Positions 24,423 through 32,600 of a stretch of 64,000 nt of DNA are shown one piece after another. The translations under genes and the position numbers were made by a program. Position 1 is the first letter of the stretch. The number at the start of each line of letters is the position of its first letter. The DNA is from Gemmatimonadota bacterium. Its GTDB lineage: Bacteria; Gemmatimonadota; Gemmatimonadetes; Gemmatimonadales; GWC2-71-9. Below the pieces are notes generated by a model, which was given only the letters and a program-made list of their open reading frames with translations, ran no database searches and had not been told where the DNA came from. The stretch covers positions 20,685 to 84,684 of the forward strand of contig QHUB01000035.1 in assembly GCA_003221035.1 (NCBI GenBank). Direction: 5' to 3'.

Positions 24423-26012
24423 GTGACCACCCCCGCGGAGATCCCCGCCGACCTGGCGGCGGCGCTCGCTGATCGCTACACGCTGCGCAGCGTGCTCGGC
24501 CGCGGCGGCATGGCGACCGTATATCTCGCGGACGACAGGAAGCATTACCGCGCCGTCGCCCTGAAAGTGCTTCTGCCCGGCCTGGCTGCCTACCTCGGTG
24601 CCGAGCGCTTTCTCAAAGAAATTCAGATCGCCGCGCGGCTGACCCACCCACACATTCTCGCGTTGCACGACTCGGGTGAAGCGGGCGGCTTCCTGTATTA
24701 CGTGATGCCATACATCGAAGGCGGCTCGCTGCGCCAGCAGCTGGAGGGCCCGCCGCGGCGCGCGTTGTCCGAGGCACAGGCGCTCGCGATCGCCGAGCCG
24801 GTGGCGGACGCGCTGACGTACGCCCATCGCATGGGCGTGCTGCACCGCGACATCAAGCCGGAAAACATCCTCTTCCTGCAGGGGCATCCGATCGTCGCCG
24901 ATTTCGGCATCGCCAAGGCGGTGAGCACCGCCGGCGGCGCGAATCTCACGCGGACCGGCTTTCCGATCGGGACGCCGGGCTACATGAGTCCGGAGCAGGC
25001 GGCAGGTCTCACCGACCTCGATGAGCGCACGGACGTGTACGGCCTGGCCGTCGTGATTTATGAGATGCTCGTCGGCGACGTGCCCGGCCGTTGGCCCACC
25101 GAGGACGCGGTGCGGGCGGGCCGATTCCTCGAAGCGCCCGCCTCGCACCGGACGCGGCTCACGAGTCTGGGACCGGTGATCGAAAGCGCGCTGGTGCGCG
25201 GGCTCGCGATTCGGCACGACCAGCGCACGGCCACGACGGCCGAACTGATGGACGAGTTGTCGCGCAGTGCCGCGCCGCGGCGGCGCTACGACCAGGACGA
25301 GGTTCAGGAAATCGTTAAACGCGCCACCGAGCTCGAGGCCTCAAAAAAAACGGCGTCGGGCGCGTTGACCATTGGTGGCGTGGAGTCCCTCGCGGGCCAG
25401 ATCGGTGTGCCGGCCGAGCTGGTGCGGCAGGCGGCGGATTCGATGCAGCCGGCGTACACGGCGCCTGGCGCATTGCCGCCCAATCTCGTCAACCACTGGG
25501 TGGCGGGACCGACCGAATTTCTCTTCGAGCGCGTGGTGGCTGGGGAGCTCCCCGAAGCCGAGTACACCACGATCGTGGAAGAGATTCGGCGTGTGATGCA
25601 CAATGCCGGACTAGTGAGTCAATTCGGCCGGTCATTCTCCTGGACAACGGTGCGCGGGCCGGGCATTCGGCGTGAGCTGGAAGTCGCCGTCACCGTGCGT
25701 CGCGGGCAGACACGCATCACCGTCGCCGAGAGCATGGGCCAAACCATCGGTGCGGTGTTTGGCGGGATTGGAGGTGGGATGGGAGGCGGCGGGATGGGTC
25801 CGATCATCGGTGTCGGGGTAGGCGCGCTGCATCTCGCGGGTCTCGCCGTGGCGGTGATGGTGCCGGCGTGGATTGGTGTCACCTATCTCACGGCGCGGAC
25901 CGTGTACCGCCGCATCAGCGGCAAGCGCAGGCGCGAGCTCGAGCATCTCGCCAATCGCCTGGCTGTGCTCACGCAGGATCTGGTAGACTATCCGCAGAGG
26001 CTTAAGTCCTAG
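24423..26012 (+). CDS. Serine/threonine protein kinase with membrane C-terminus
   Basis: A 529-residue Hanks-type kinase starting at GTG 24423. Active-site residues are all present: Gly loop GRGGMATV, Lys48 in VALKVL, HRDIKPEN (Asp143), DFGIAK (Asp160) and the APE-like SPEQAAG. After the kinase domain (about 19-285) comes a helical region (about 293-345: RYDQDEVQEIVKRATELE, GGVESLAGQIGVPAELV), then a beta-like region, a glycine-rich stretch and a hydrophobic hairpin near residues 440-495. There is no PASTA domain. It follows the symporter by 9 nt and may be co-transcribed with it; its targets are unknown. Confidence 0.9.
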   Translation: MTTPAEIPADLAAALADRYTLRSVLGRGGMATVYLADDRKHYRAVALKVLLPGLAAYLGAERFLKEIQIAARLTHPHILALHDSGEAGGFLYYVMPYIEGGSLRQQLEGPPRRALSEAQALAIAEPVADALTYAHRMGVLHRDIKPENILFLQGHPIVADFGIAKAVSTAGGANLTRTGFPIGTPGYMSPEQAAGLTDLDERTDVYGLAVVIYEMLVGDVPGRWPTEDAVRAGRFLEAPASHRTRLTSLGPVIESALVRGLAIRHDQRTATTAELMDELSRSAAPRRRYDQDEVQEIVKRATELEASKKTASGALTIGGVESLAGQIGVPAELVRQAADSMQPAYTAPGALPPNLVNHWVAGPTEFLFERVVAGELPEAEYTTIVEEIRRVMHNAGLVSQFGRSFSWTTVRGPGIRRELEVAVTVRRGQTRITVAESMGQTIGAVFGGIGGGMGGGGMGPIIGVGVGALHLAGLAVAVMVPAWIGVTYLTARTVYRRISGKRRRELEHLANRLAVLTQDLVDYPQRLKS

Positions 26013-26042
26013 CCGTCGCCAGCCCCGCGGGGTAGGCAGGGC

Positions 26043-26267
26043 ATGGCCACCACACAGCAGCGGCAGCGAACGACTTTTCACGTCGTCACGCACGACGGCA
26101 AATGGGTCGTGAGGCGCGAGCACCGCCCGGCTGGTGAGTACGACGCGTTCGAAACGAAAGATGAAGCGATCGCGCGCGCCCAGGCCGAAGCCCAACGTGA
26201 AATGCCCAGCCACGTGAAGGTGCACCACACGGACGGCTCGATCGAAAAGGAATTCAGCTACAGCTAG
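26043..26267 (+). CDS. DUF2188 family protein
   Basis: A 74-residue protein with the DUF2188 pattern: FHVVTHDGKWVVRREH, then AFETKDEAIARAQAEA and a C-terminal VHHTDGSIEKEFSY. The fold is small and beta-hairpin rich, of unknown role. It lies 30 nt after the kinase gene on the same strand. Its last 4 nt overlap the convergent PAP2 gene. Confidence 0.85.
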   Translation: MATTQQRQRTTFHVVTHDGKWVVRREHRPAGEYDAFETKDEAIARAQAEAQREMPSHVKVHHTDGSIEKEFSYS

Positions 26268-26995
26268 AAGGTCGCTCGCCACTCCAGGCCCATGCCTGAG
26301 GGCTCGACGAGAAAACGTGGAGGACCGAGGCCAAATACCCGCCACCGGCCCTCCATGACTTTTCCGGACGTGACGCCGATCATCGCTCCCGCCAGAGCAT
26401 CCGACAGCCAGTGCTTGTGGTCGTTCAGGCGCGACCACGCGGTGCCCGTGGCGCCGGCGTAGAGGAGCGCGGTCGCCCACGGTCGATGGATCTCCTCCGA
26501 CAGCGATGTCGCCAGACCGAACGCGAGGGTCGCGTGTCCCGACGGGAACGCGTCGTGGTTGGAAAACGGCCTGAAGATGTACTGACTCGAGGCCTCGTCC
26601 GGGCGGTATCGGCCGACCACGAATTTGAGCGCGCCGGTCGTCACACCCGCGAGGACGACCGAGCCGAGAACGCGTCCGCCGGCGCGCTGCAATTTTGGAC
26701 TCTTGGTCACCAGGCCCGTTGCGAAGATCGCCGCGGGCACGCCGAACGCGACTTCCGGCGAGCCGCCCCATTTGAACACGCGCGAGAGGTCGTCGCTATG
26801 TGAGCTGCGCTGCTCCTGGACCCAGTGGTCCACGCGCAGATCGGCGACACTGACGAGCCCGACCGCAGCGGCGGCAACCGCGGCTTCCCACCAGCGCACC
26901 GCATGGACCGACTCAGGTGGAGCTGCGGTGCGCTGCGCGGGCAGCGCCGTGGCGACCAGGAGTTGTGCACTCAGGACGCAGAGCTTGGCTCTCAC
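26264..26995 (-). CDS. PAP2-superfamily membrane phosphatase
   Basis: A 243-residue membrane phosphatase of the type-2 phosphatidic acid phosphatase family. The tripartite active site is visible: KFVVGRYRPDEA (KxxxxxxRP), FPSGHATLAFGLA (PSGH) and SRLNDHKHWLSDALAG (SRxxxxxHxxSD), with membrane helices between. The signal/TM start ends in LPAQ. Likely substrates are lipid phosphates or undecaprenyl-pyrophosphate, but the exact one cannot be told. It is a monocistronic-looking minus-strand gene, divergent from the gene at 27117. Confidence 0.9.
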   Translation of the reverse strand: MRAKLCVLSAQLLVATALPAQRTAAPPESVHAVRWWEAAVAAAAVGLVSVADLRVDHWVQEQRSSHSDDLSRVFKWGGSPEVAFGVPAAIFATGLVTKSPKLQRAGGRVLGSVVLAGVTTGALKFVVGRYRPDEASSQYIFRPFSNHDAFPSGHATLAFGLATSLSEEIHRPWATALLYAGATGTAWSRLNDHKHWLSDALAGAMIGVTSGKVMEGRWRVFGLGPPRFLVEPSGMGLEWRATF

Positions 26996-27116
26996 GCGCT
27001 CACGTTACCTCGAATCGTTCGAAGGGGCTAATACTTCGCAACTTTGCGGGCGATCCAATCCTTCGGGAAACGCGAATACACTTCGCGGGCAAACCCGAAC
27101 CCCCGAGGAGTGAACC

Positions 27117-28088
27117 ATGCTGTCACTACTGCTCATTACGGCGCTGGCGGTGCAATACCCCCAGTCGTCCAAGCCGGCGACGACCGACACGACCGCGTCG
27201 CGCAGCGCGCAGGCCGCGCCGCGTGGGTCGAGCCAGTCGGCCACGAGCCGGCAGGCATTTCATGATCGAATGCGGGAGTTGTGGTCGGACCACATCGTCT
27301 ATACGCGGAGCTTCATCGTGAGCGCGTCGGCCGCCCTCCCAGATACAGCGGAGGCGCTCCAGCGTCTTCTGCGGAATCAGGACGAGATCGGCGAAGCCGT
27401 GAAGCCGTACTACGGTGATGCCGCCGGTACGCAGCTCGCGTCGTTGTTGCGGAATCACATTCAGCTCGCAGGGAAAACGTTAATGGCGGCCAAGGGCACG
27501 TCGACGGCGATGAACATGCAAAATCAGTCGTCGAGCCAGTACTCCAACACCATGCGTGCTGACACGGTCTCGTCGAAGACCGATACATCGTCCCGCATGA
27601 ACAACTCGCAATATCCCAGCAACCCCAGCTCGTCGAGTAAGATGAACGATACCACGAAGGCTCGGCGCAGCGGCATCAATAACGACAGCACGCAGGCGAA
27701 GACCACGGCGACGCAGAGCACCGCGTACGCGCAGGGACAGCAGTACAACCAACAGAATCAGGCTGGTGAAAACCAGGTTGACTCGGTTTCGCTGAACCAG
27801 GCCATTGCGGCGCTCAAAGCGAATGGCGACAGCATCGCCGATTTCCTCGCCAAGGCGAATCCGCGTGGCTTCAACCAGGGTACGCTCCGCAGCGCCCTGC
27901 AGATGCATCTCACGTTGCTGCTGAAGGAAGCGACCGCGCAGATCAAGAAGGACTGGTCGGGCAGCATCGCGGCGTTCGATGAGAGCCAGCGTCAGGCCCA
28001 GCAGATGGCCGACATGCTCAGCGACGGGATCATGAAGCAGTTCCCGAGCCGCTTCAACACCAAGGCTACCGCCGTCTCTTCACGATAG
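27117..28088 (+). CDS. Secreted helical protein with Ser/Thr/Asn/Gln-rich insert
   Basis: A 323-residue exported protein with a very short signal-like start. The N-terminal part (HDRMRELWSDHIVYTRSFIV, LLRNQDEIGEAVKPYYGDAAG, LLRNHIQLAGKTL) and C-terminal part (ALKANGDSIADFLAKANP, LQMHLTLLLKEA, SDGIMKQFP) match, as I recall them, two halves of an uncharacterised helical family in which they adjoin directly. Here they are split by about 95 residues (about 130-225) of low-complexity S/T/N/Q/K sequence. GAGGAG lies well placed before ATG 27117, and a terminator follows. Function unknown. Confidence 0.78.
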   Translation: MLSLLLITALAVQYPQSSKPATTDTTASRSAQAAPRGSSQSATSRQAFHDRMRELWSDHIVYTRSFIVSASAALPDTAEALQRLLRNQDEIGEAVKPYYGDAAGTQLASLLRNHIQLAGKTLMAAKGTSTAMNMQNQSSSQYSNTMRADTVSSKTDTSSRMNNSQYPSNPSSSSKMNDTTKARRSGINNDSTQAKTTATQSTAYAQGQQYNQQNQAGENQVDSVSLNQAIAALKANGDSIADFLAKANPRGFNQGTLRSALQMHLTLLLKEATAQIKKDWSGSIAAFDESQRQAQQMADMLSDGIMKQFPSRFNTKATAVSSR

Positions 28089-28103
28089 TAGCCTCGAGAC
28101 CGG

Positions 28104-28148
28104 CAGCGACCTCCTGAGCTTTTGGGCTCAGGGGGTCGTTGTTTTTTC
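28104..28148 (+). terminator. Rho-independent terminator
   Basis: A GC-rich hairpin (left arm from 28104 AGCGACC-TC-CTGAGC, loop TTTTGG, right arm GCTCAGGGGGTCG) is followed by TTTTTT at 28142-28147. It ends transcription of the 27117 gene. It also spans the last codons and stop of the convergent yceI-like gene, whose TTTP end is encoded by it. Confidence 0.85.
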
Positions 28149-28757
28149 GCCGGCTTCGACGTCGATCGTAATGCGGACGTCGTCGCCCACCATCTGCGTG
28201 CCTTCCAGGAACGGATTGCGGACGATACCAAAATCCTGGCGCTTGACCGTCGTGGTCGCGGAGAACGCCGTGCGCCGGCCCATGGGGGTCGACGCGATTC
28301 CGCCGACATCGGTCTCGAGCACGACGGGATGCGTGACGCCGCGGATCGTCAGGTTCCCCGTGATCTTCAAATGATCGGGCGCGGTGCGCTCGACTTTCGT
28401 GCTGGCGAAGGTGATCTCGGGAAAGCTGTCGACGGCCAGATAATTCTGTTTCAGATCGGCATCGCGACGGTCGTTCCCGGTGGTGACGCTGGCGCTCTGG
28501 ATCTTGGCCGTGACGCTCGCGGCTTCGGGCTTGGCGGGATCGAACCTGAAGTCGGCGGTCCACTGCCCGAACGACCCGTTGACCCAGCTGATGCCGAGGT
28601 GACGGACGCGGAAAGTGACGGCGCTGTGCACCGGATCAGCGCGCCAATCGAAGGTGGGCGTGGCCGGCTTGGCGGTGGCCGATGGAGACTGGGCAGTCTG
28701 CGCGGCGACCGGCGCCGCGATGCAAAGCAGGTGCGCGACGACGCGGAGTGATTTCAT
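28128..28757 (-). CDS. YceI family periplasmic protein
   Basis: A secreted lipocalin-like beta-barrel of 209 residues, of the type that binds isoprenoid or amphiphilic ligands. A signal peptide (VVAHLLCIAAPVAA-Q) precedes the YceI core: VHSAVTFRVRHLGISWVNGSF, KQNYLAVDSFPEITFAST, ITGNLTIRGVTHPV. ATG 28757 overlaps the end of the DUF456 gene (ATGA), so the two are coupled; an open extension upstream is rejected. Its 3' end runs into the convergent terminator. Confidence 0.9.
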   Translation of the reverse strand: MKSLRVVAHLLCIAAPVAAQTAQSPSATAKPATPTFDWRADPVHSAVTFRVRHLGISWVNGSFGQWTADFRFDPAKPEAASVTAKIQSASVTTGNDRRDADLKQNYLAVDSFPEITFASTKVERTAPDHLKITGNLTIRGVTHPVVLETDVGGIASTPMGRRTAFSATTTVKRQDFGIVRNPFLEGTQMVGDDVRITIDVEAGEKTTTP

Positions 28758-29263
28758 GGTCGGGAAGATAGCACCGCATACAGCCCAATCACGGCAATCA
28801 CGACCCCGAGTGCGATTTTGACGGCGGCACCGGCCGCGCGGCCCAGCACCGCTCCCCATCCGGCACGCGTCGCGACCCCGGGATGCCGCGAGTAGCTGTA
28901 CTCAAACAGCGCCGCCCCGATGAACGCCCCGATGAACGCGCCGAGGACGCTCCCGATCACGGCCACCGGTACGCCAATCGTGGCGCCGATCAATCCGCCG
29001 ATCAGCGCTCCCCACCCCGAGCGCGTGGACCCTCCGTATCGCTTTGCGTAGCGAAACCCGATCCAGTTCTCAATGATTTCGCCGAGGAACGCGAGGCCCA
29101 GCACGATGGCGATGATGGCGATGCCGACCGAGCGGAACCCGGTCAACCAGCCGTAGGCGAGGACACCCGTCACCATGACCCACAGTCCCGGCAGGCCAAG
29201 CGGAATCATGGCCAGTCCGACGAGGCTGAGAGCGAGCAACAGCACGAGGGCGAGTACGGTCAC
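28754..29263 (-). CDS. DUF456 family membrane protein
   Basis: A 169-residue membrane protein of the DUF456 family: hydrophobic helices with the typical glycine zipper-like segments (GWGALIGGLIGATIGVPV, GAFIGAFIGAALFEY) and the family motif EIIENWIGFRYAKRYGGS. GTG 29263 is chosen because GGAGGT lies about 10 nt upstream; other in-frame starts at 29281 and 29374 lack a ribosome site. Coupled to the yceI-like gene by a 4-nt overlap. Function unknown. Confidence 0.85.
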   Translation of the reverse strand: MTVLALVLLLALSLVGLAMIPLGLPGLWVMVTGVLAYGWLTGFRSVGIAIIAIVLGLAFLGEIIENWIGFRYAKRYGGSTRSGWGALIGGLIGATIGVPVAVIGSVLGAFIGAFIGAALFEYSYSRHPGVATRAGWGAVLGRAAGAAVKIALGVVIAVIGLYAVLSSRP

Positions 29264-29310
29264 GACTTGACGAACCTCCACTTTGGCTGCAACTAGTCTT
29301 AAGTGTACTA

Positions 29311-29607
29311 ATGCTAGTGAACGGAGCAGTGATCGACGCGAACGAGATCCGCACCCCGCAATGCGGTGAGACACTCATGCTGGCTGACGGACGGCGCTTC
29401 GTGATTACCGCGACCGAGGCGGGGCTGCGCGGCTGGTGGTTTACCGCCCAGGCGCAGGACGGGAGCCGCACGCTGCAAGGCAACCTCCTCCTGACGTGGG
29501 ATGCGCATGGCGGCGTGTGGCGCCCCGCCGGCATGCGCGCCGCGAGTGTTCCCCGCAGTATGGGACAGGCGCCGCAGCGGCAGCCCAGAGCCAGCCAGCG
29601 GGAGTAG
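29311..29607 (+). CDS. Hypothetical protein, possible
   Basis: A 98-residue open frame that I do not recognise. Its first half looks like a small beta-rich domain (GETLMLADGRRFVITATEAGLRGWWF). The C-terminus is arginine/glutamine-rich. It is divergent from the DUF456 gene and ends 10 nt before the large sensor gene, so it may lead that operon. The intergenic region just upstream (about 29285-29318) is unusually AT-rich for this window. Confidence 0.5.
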   Translation: MLVNGAVIDANEIRTPQCGETLMLADGRRFVITATEAGLRGWWFTAQAQDGSRTLQGNLLLTWDAHGGVWRPAGMRAASVPRSMGQAPQRQPRASQRE

Positions 29608-29617
29608 TTTTCTCCCC

Positions 29618-32600
29618 ATGGCACCATCGCGCAAGAAAGACGGTAGGCGGCTCCGGTCGCCTTCTCGCGAATCGGTCGCCGAGGCGTCCGACGGCACTGC
29701 AGCATCCGACGCCCCCACGGTGGACGTTGCGCCAGACGCAACGCCGCAGCCCGCGTTGCCATTCCCGGTCGTGTGCGTCGGCGCGTCCGCCGGCGGGCTC
29801 GAAGCCTTCAATCAGCTGCTCGACGCGCTGGCGCCCGACACCGGGATGGCGTTCGTGCTCGTCTCGCACCTCTCGCCGTCACACCCGAGTCATCTCGCCG
29901 AAATCCTGGGCCGCGCCACGCACATGCCCGTCGCGGAAGTGAAGGACGAGCCCACCGTCCAGCCGAACCGCGTGTACGTCATTCCGCCCGACCGGAGCAT
30001 GGTGATCGCGGGCGGCAGGCTGAAACTCCTGCCCCGTCATCAGGTGCGCGGCCAGCATCATCCGATCGATCTGTTTCTGGAATCGCTCGCCCGCGACCAG
30101 CTGCATAAATCGATCGCGGTCGTTCTCTCCGGCACGGGCAGCGACGGCACGCTCGGCCTCGACGAGATCAAGGCCGCGGGCGGCATCACGTTCGCGCAGG
30201 ATCAGACGGCGGCGTATGAAGGCATGCCGCGCAGCGCGATGCAGAGCGGGTCGGTGGACTTTGTCCTGCCGCCCGCCGGGATCGGACGCCAGCTCGTTGA
30301 GATCGCGCGCCACGCCTACGTCGCACCAGGCACCGCCGTGCCGGAGCCGGCGTCCCCCGAAGACGAGAACTTCGCGAAGATCATCGAAATGCTGCGGCGC
30401 TCGAGCGGGGTCGACTTCACGAACTACAAGACGAGCACGCTCACCCGCCGCATCGCCCGCCGCATGGCGCTGCAGAAGGCGGATCGCCTCGCCGAGTATG
30501 CGCACGTGTTGGCGGAGAAGCCCGCGGAGATCGACGCGCTGTTTCAAGACATCCTGATCAACGTGACGTCGTTCTTTCGCGATCCGGAATCGTTCGAGCT
30601 GCTCAAGACGCGGGTGTTTCCGCGGTTGATCGAGGAGCGCGGAGCGAACGAGCCCCTCAGGGTGTGGGTCGTCGGCTGTTCGACCGGGGAAGAAGCCTAT
30701 TCGCTCGCGATCGCCTTCACGGAGTGCATGGAGCGGGAGGGCCGCGTCTGGCCCATGCAGATTTTCGCGACCGATCTGAACGGCGCGGTGATCGAGCGGG
30801 CCCGTGCCGGCCTCTATCCCAAGAGTATTTCCGAGCGGGTATCGGCCCAGCGGTTGCTGCGCTTCTTCTACGAGGTGGACGGGCAGTACCGCGTCGCCAA
30901 GAGCATTCGGGATCTCTGCGTGTTCGCCAAACATGACATCGCCGCGGACCCGCCGTTTTCGCGCATGGACCTGGTCAGCTGCCGCAACCTGCTCATCTAC
31001 CTCGAGCCCGTGCTGCAGCGGCAGGTGATGCCGATCCTGCACTACGCCGTAAAGCCGACCGGCCTCCTCTGGCTCGGTGCGTCCGAGAGTACCGGCGCGT
31101 TTCGCGAGCTGTTCGACGTGGTCGACGCGAAGCATCGCTTCTACGTCAAGAAATCCAAGGCTGTCCACACGCACATCGCGCTGCGGCCGTACCTGCCGGG
31201 GCCGAAGGCGCGCCGGCCGCCGGTCGCGCTGGGTCCGGCGGAGGGGCGCCGCGGCGAGGAGGTCCAGCGGGACGCCGATCGCATCCTCCTCGCCCGGTAT
31301 GTCCCACCCGGCGTTCTGATCACCGGGGACATGGAGATTCTCCAGTTCCGCGGCGACACCGGTTCGTTCCTGGCGCCGGCGGCGGGGCGGGCGTCACTCA
31401 ACCTGCTGAAGATGCTCCGCGAAGGGCTGCTGGTTGCGGTGCGCGGCGGCATCGCGCGCGCGCGCCGCGAGAGCAGGCCGGTGCGGAAGACCGGCGTGCG
31501 CATGAAGACGAGCGCTGGCGCGCGTCTCGTGGATGTCGAGGTGGTGCCCGTGGGCGCGTCCGCTCCCGGCCGCGACTGCTTTCTCGTGCTGTTTCACGAC
31601 GGCAAACGCGAGCCGGCGCCCGCTCCCGCGCGCAGCGATTCGGACACCGAGCGGGAAGCGCAGCGGCTCAAAGACGAGCTCGAGTCGACCAAGGAATATC
31701 TGCAGACGGTCATCGAGCAGCAGGAAGCCGCGAACGAGGAGCTGCTCTCGGCCAACGAAGAGATTCAGTCCGCCAACGAAGAGCTGCAAAGCATCAACGA
31801 GGAGATCGAGACTTCCAAGGAGGAGATGCAGTCCAGCAACGAAGAGTTGGCGACGGTCAACGAAGAGCTGCAGAATCGCAACGCGGAGCTGGCGCAGAGC
31901 AACAACGACCTGCAGAACCTGCTCGTCAGCGTTCAGATGGCCATCGTCATGCTTGGCCCCGACCTGCGCATCCGCCGCATCACGCCGACCGCGGAAAAGA
32001 TGCTGAACCTGATTCCCACCGACGTGGGCCGGCCGCTCACCGACATCAGGCTCAACATCGACCTGCCCGATCTCGAGCAGATCCTGCGCGAGGTGCTCGC
32101 GACCATCCAGCCGTTCCAGCAGGAGGTGCAGGACCGTCACGGCCGCTGGTACTCGCTGCGCGTCCGTCCGTACCGCACCGTCGACAATCACATCGAGGGC
32201 GCGGTGATCGTGCTGGTCGACGTCGACTCGATCAAGCAGACGATCGAAGCGACGCGCCTCAGCGCGGAGCGCCTGCGCATCGTGTACGATCGCGCGCCGG
32301 TCGGCATCTTTGAAACGGACCTCGAGGGTCGCTTCGAGCGCGTCAACGACGCGTTCTGCACGCTGACGGGGCGCTCCCGCGAGGCGCTGTTGCAGCTGGG
32401 CTCGCACGACATCACGCATCCCGACGACGTCGCTCCGGACCTCGAGGCCTTCCAGCGGATTCGCAATAACGAATTGCCCGCCGTGCGGCGGGAGAAGCGG
32501 TATATCCGCGAAGACGGGACGGCGATATGGGTCGAGCTGCACCGCTTCAGCGTGCCCGATGCGGCGGGCATGCCCGCGTTCACGGTAGGCATCGTCGAAG

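Noticed and set aside
29285..29320. Operator dyad (ACTAG...CTAGT) between DUF456 and the 98-aa gene
   Set aside because: Only five complementary bases per arm; too weak to support a site.
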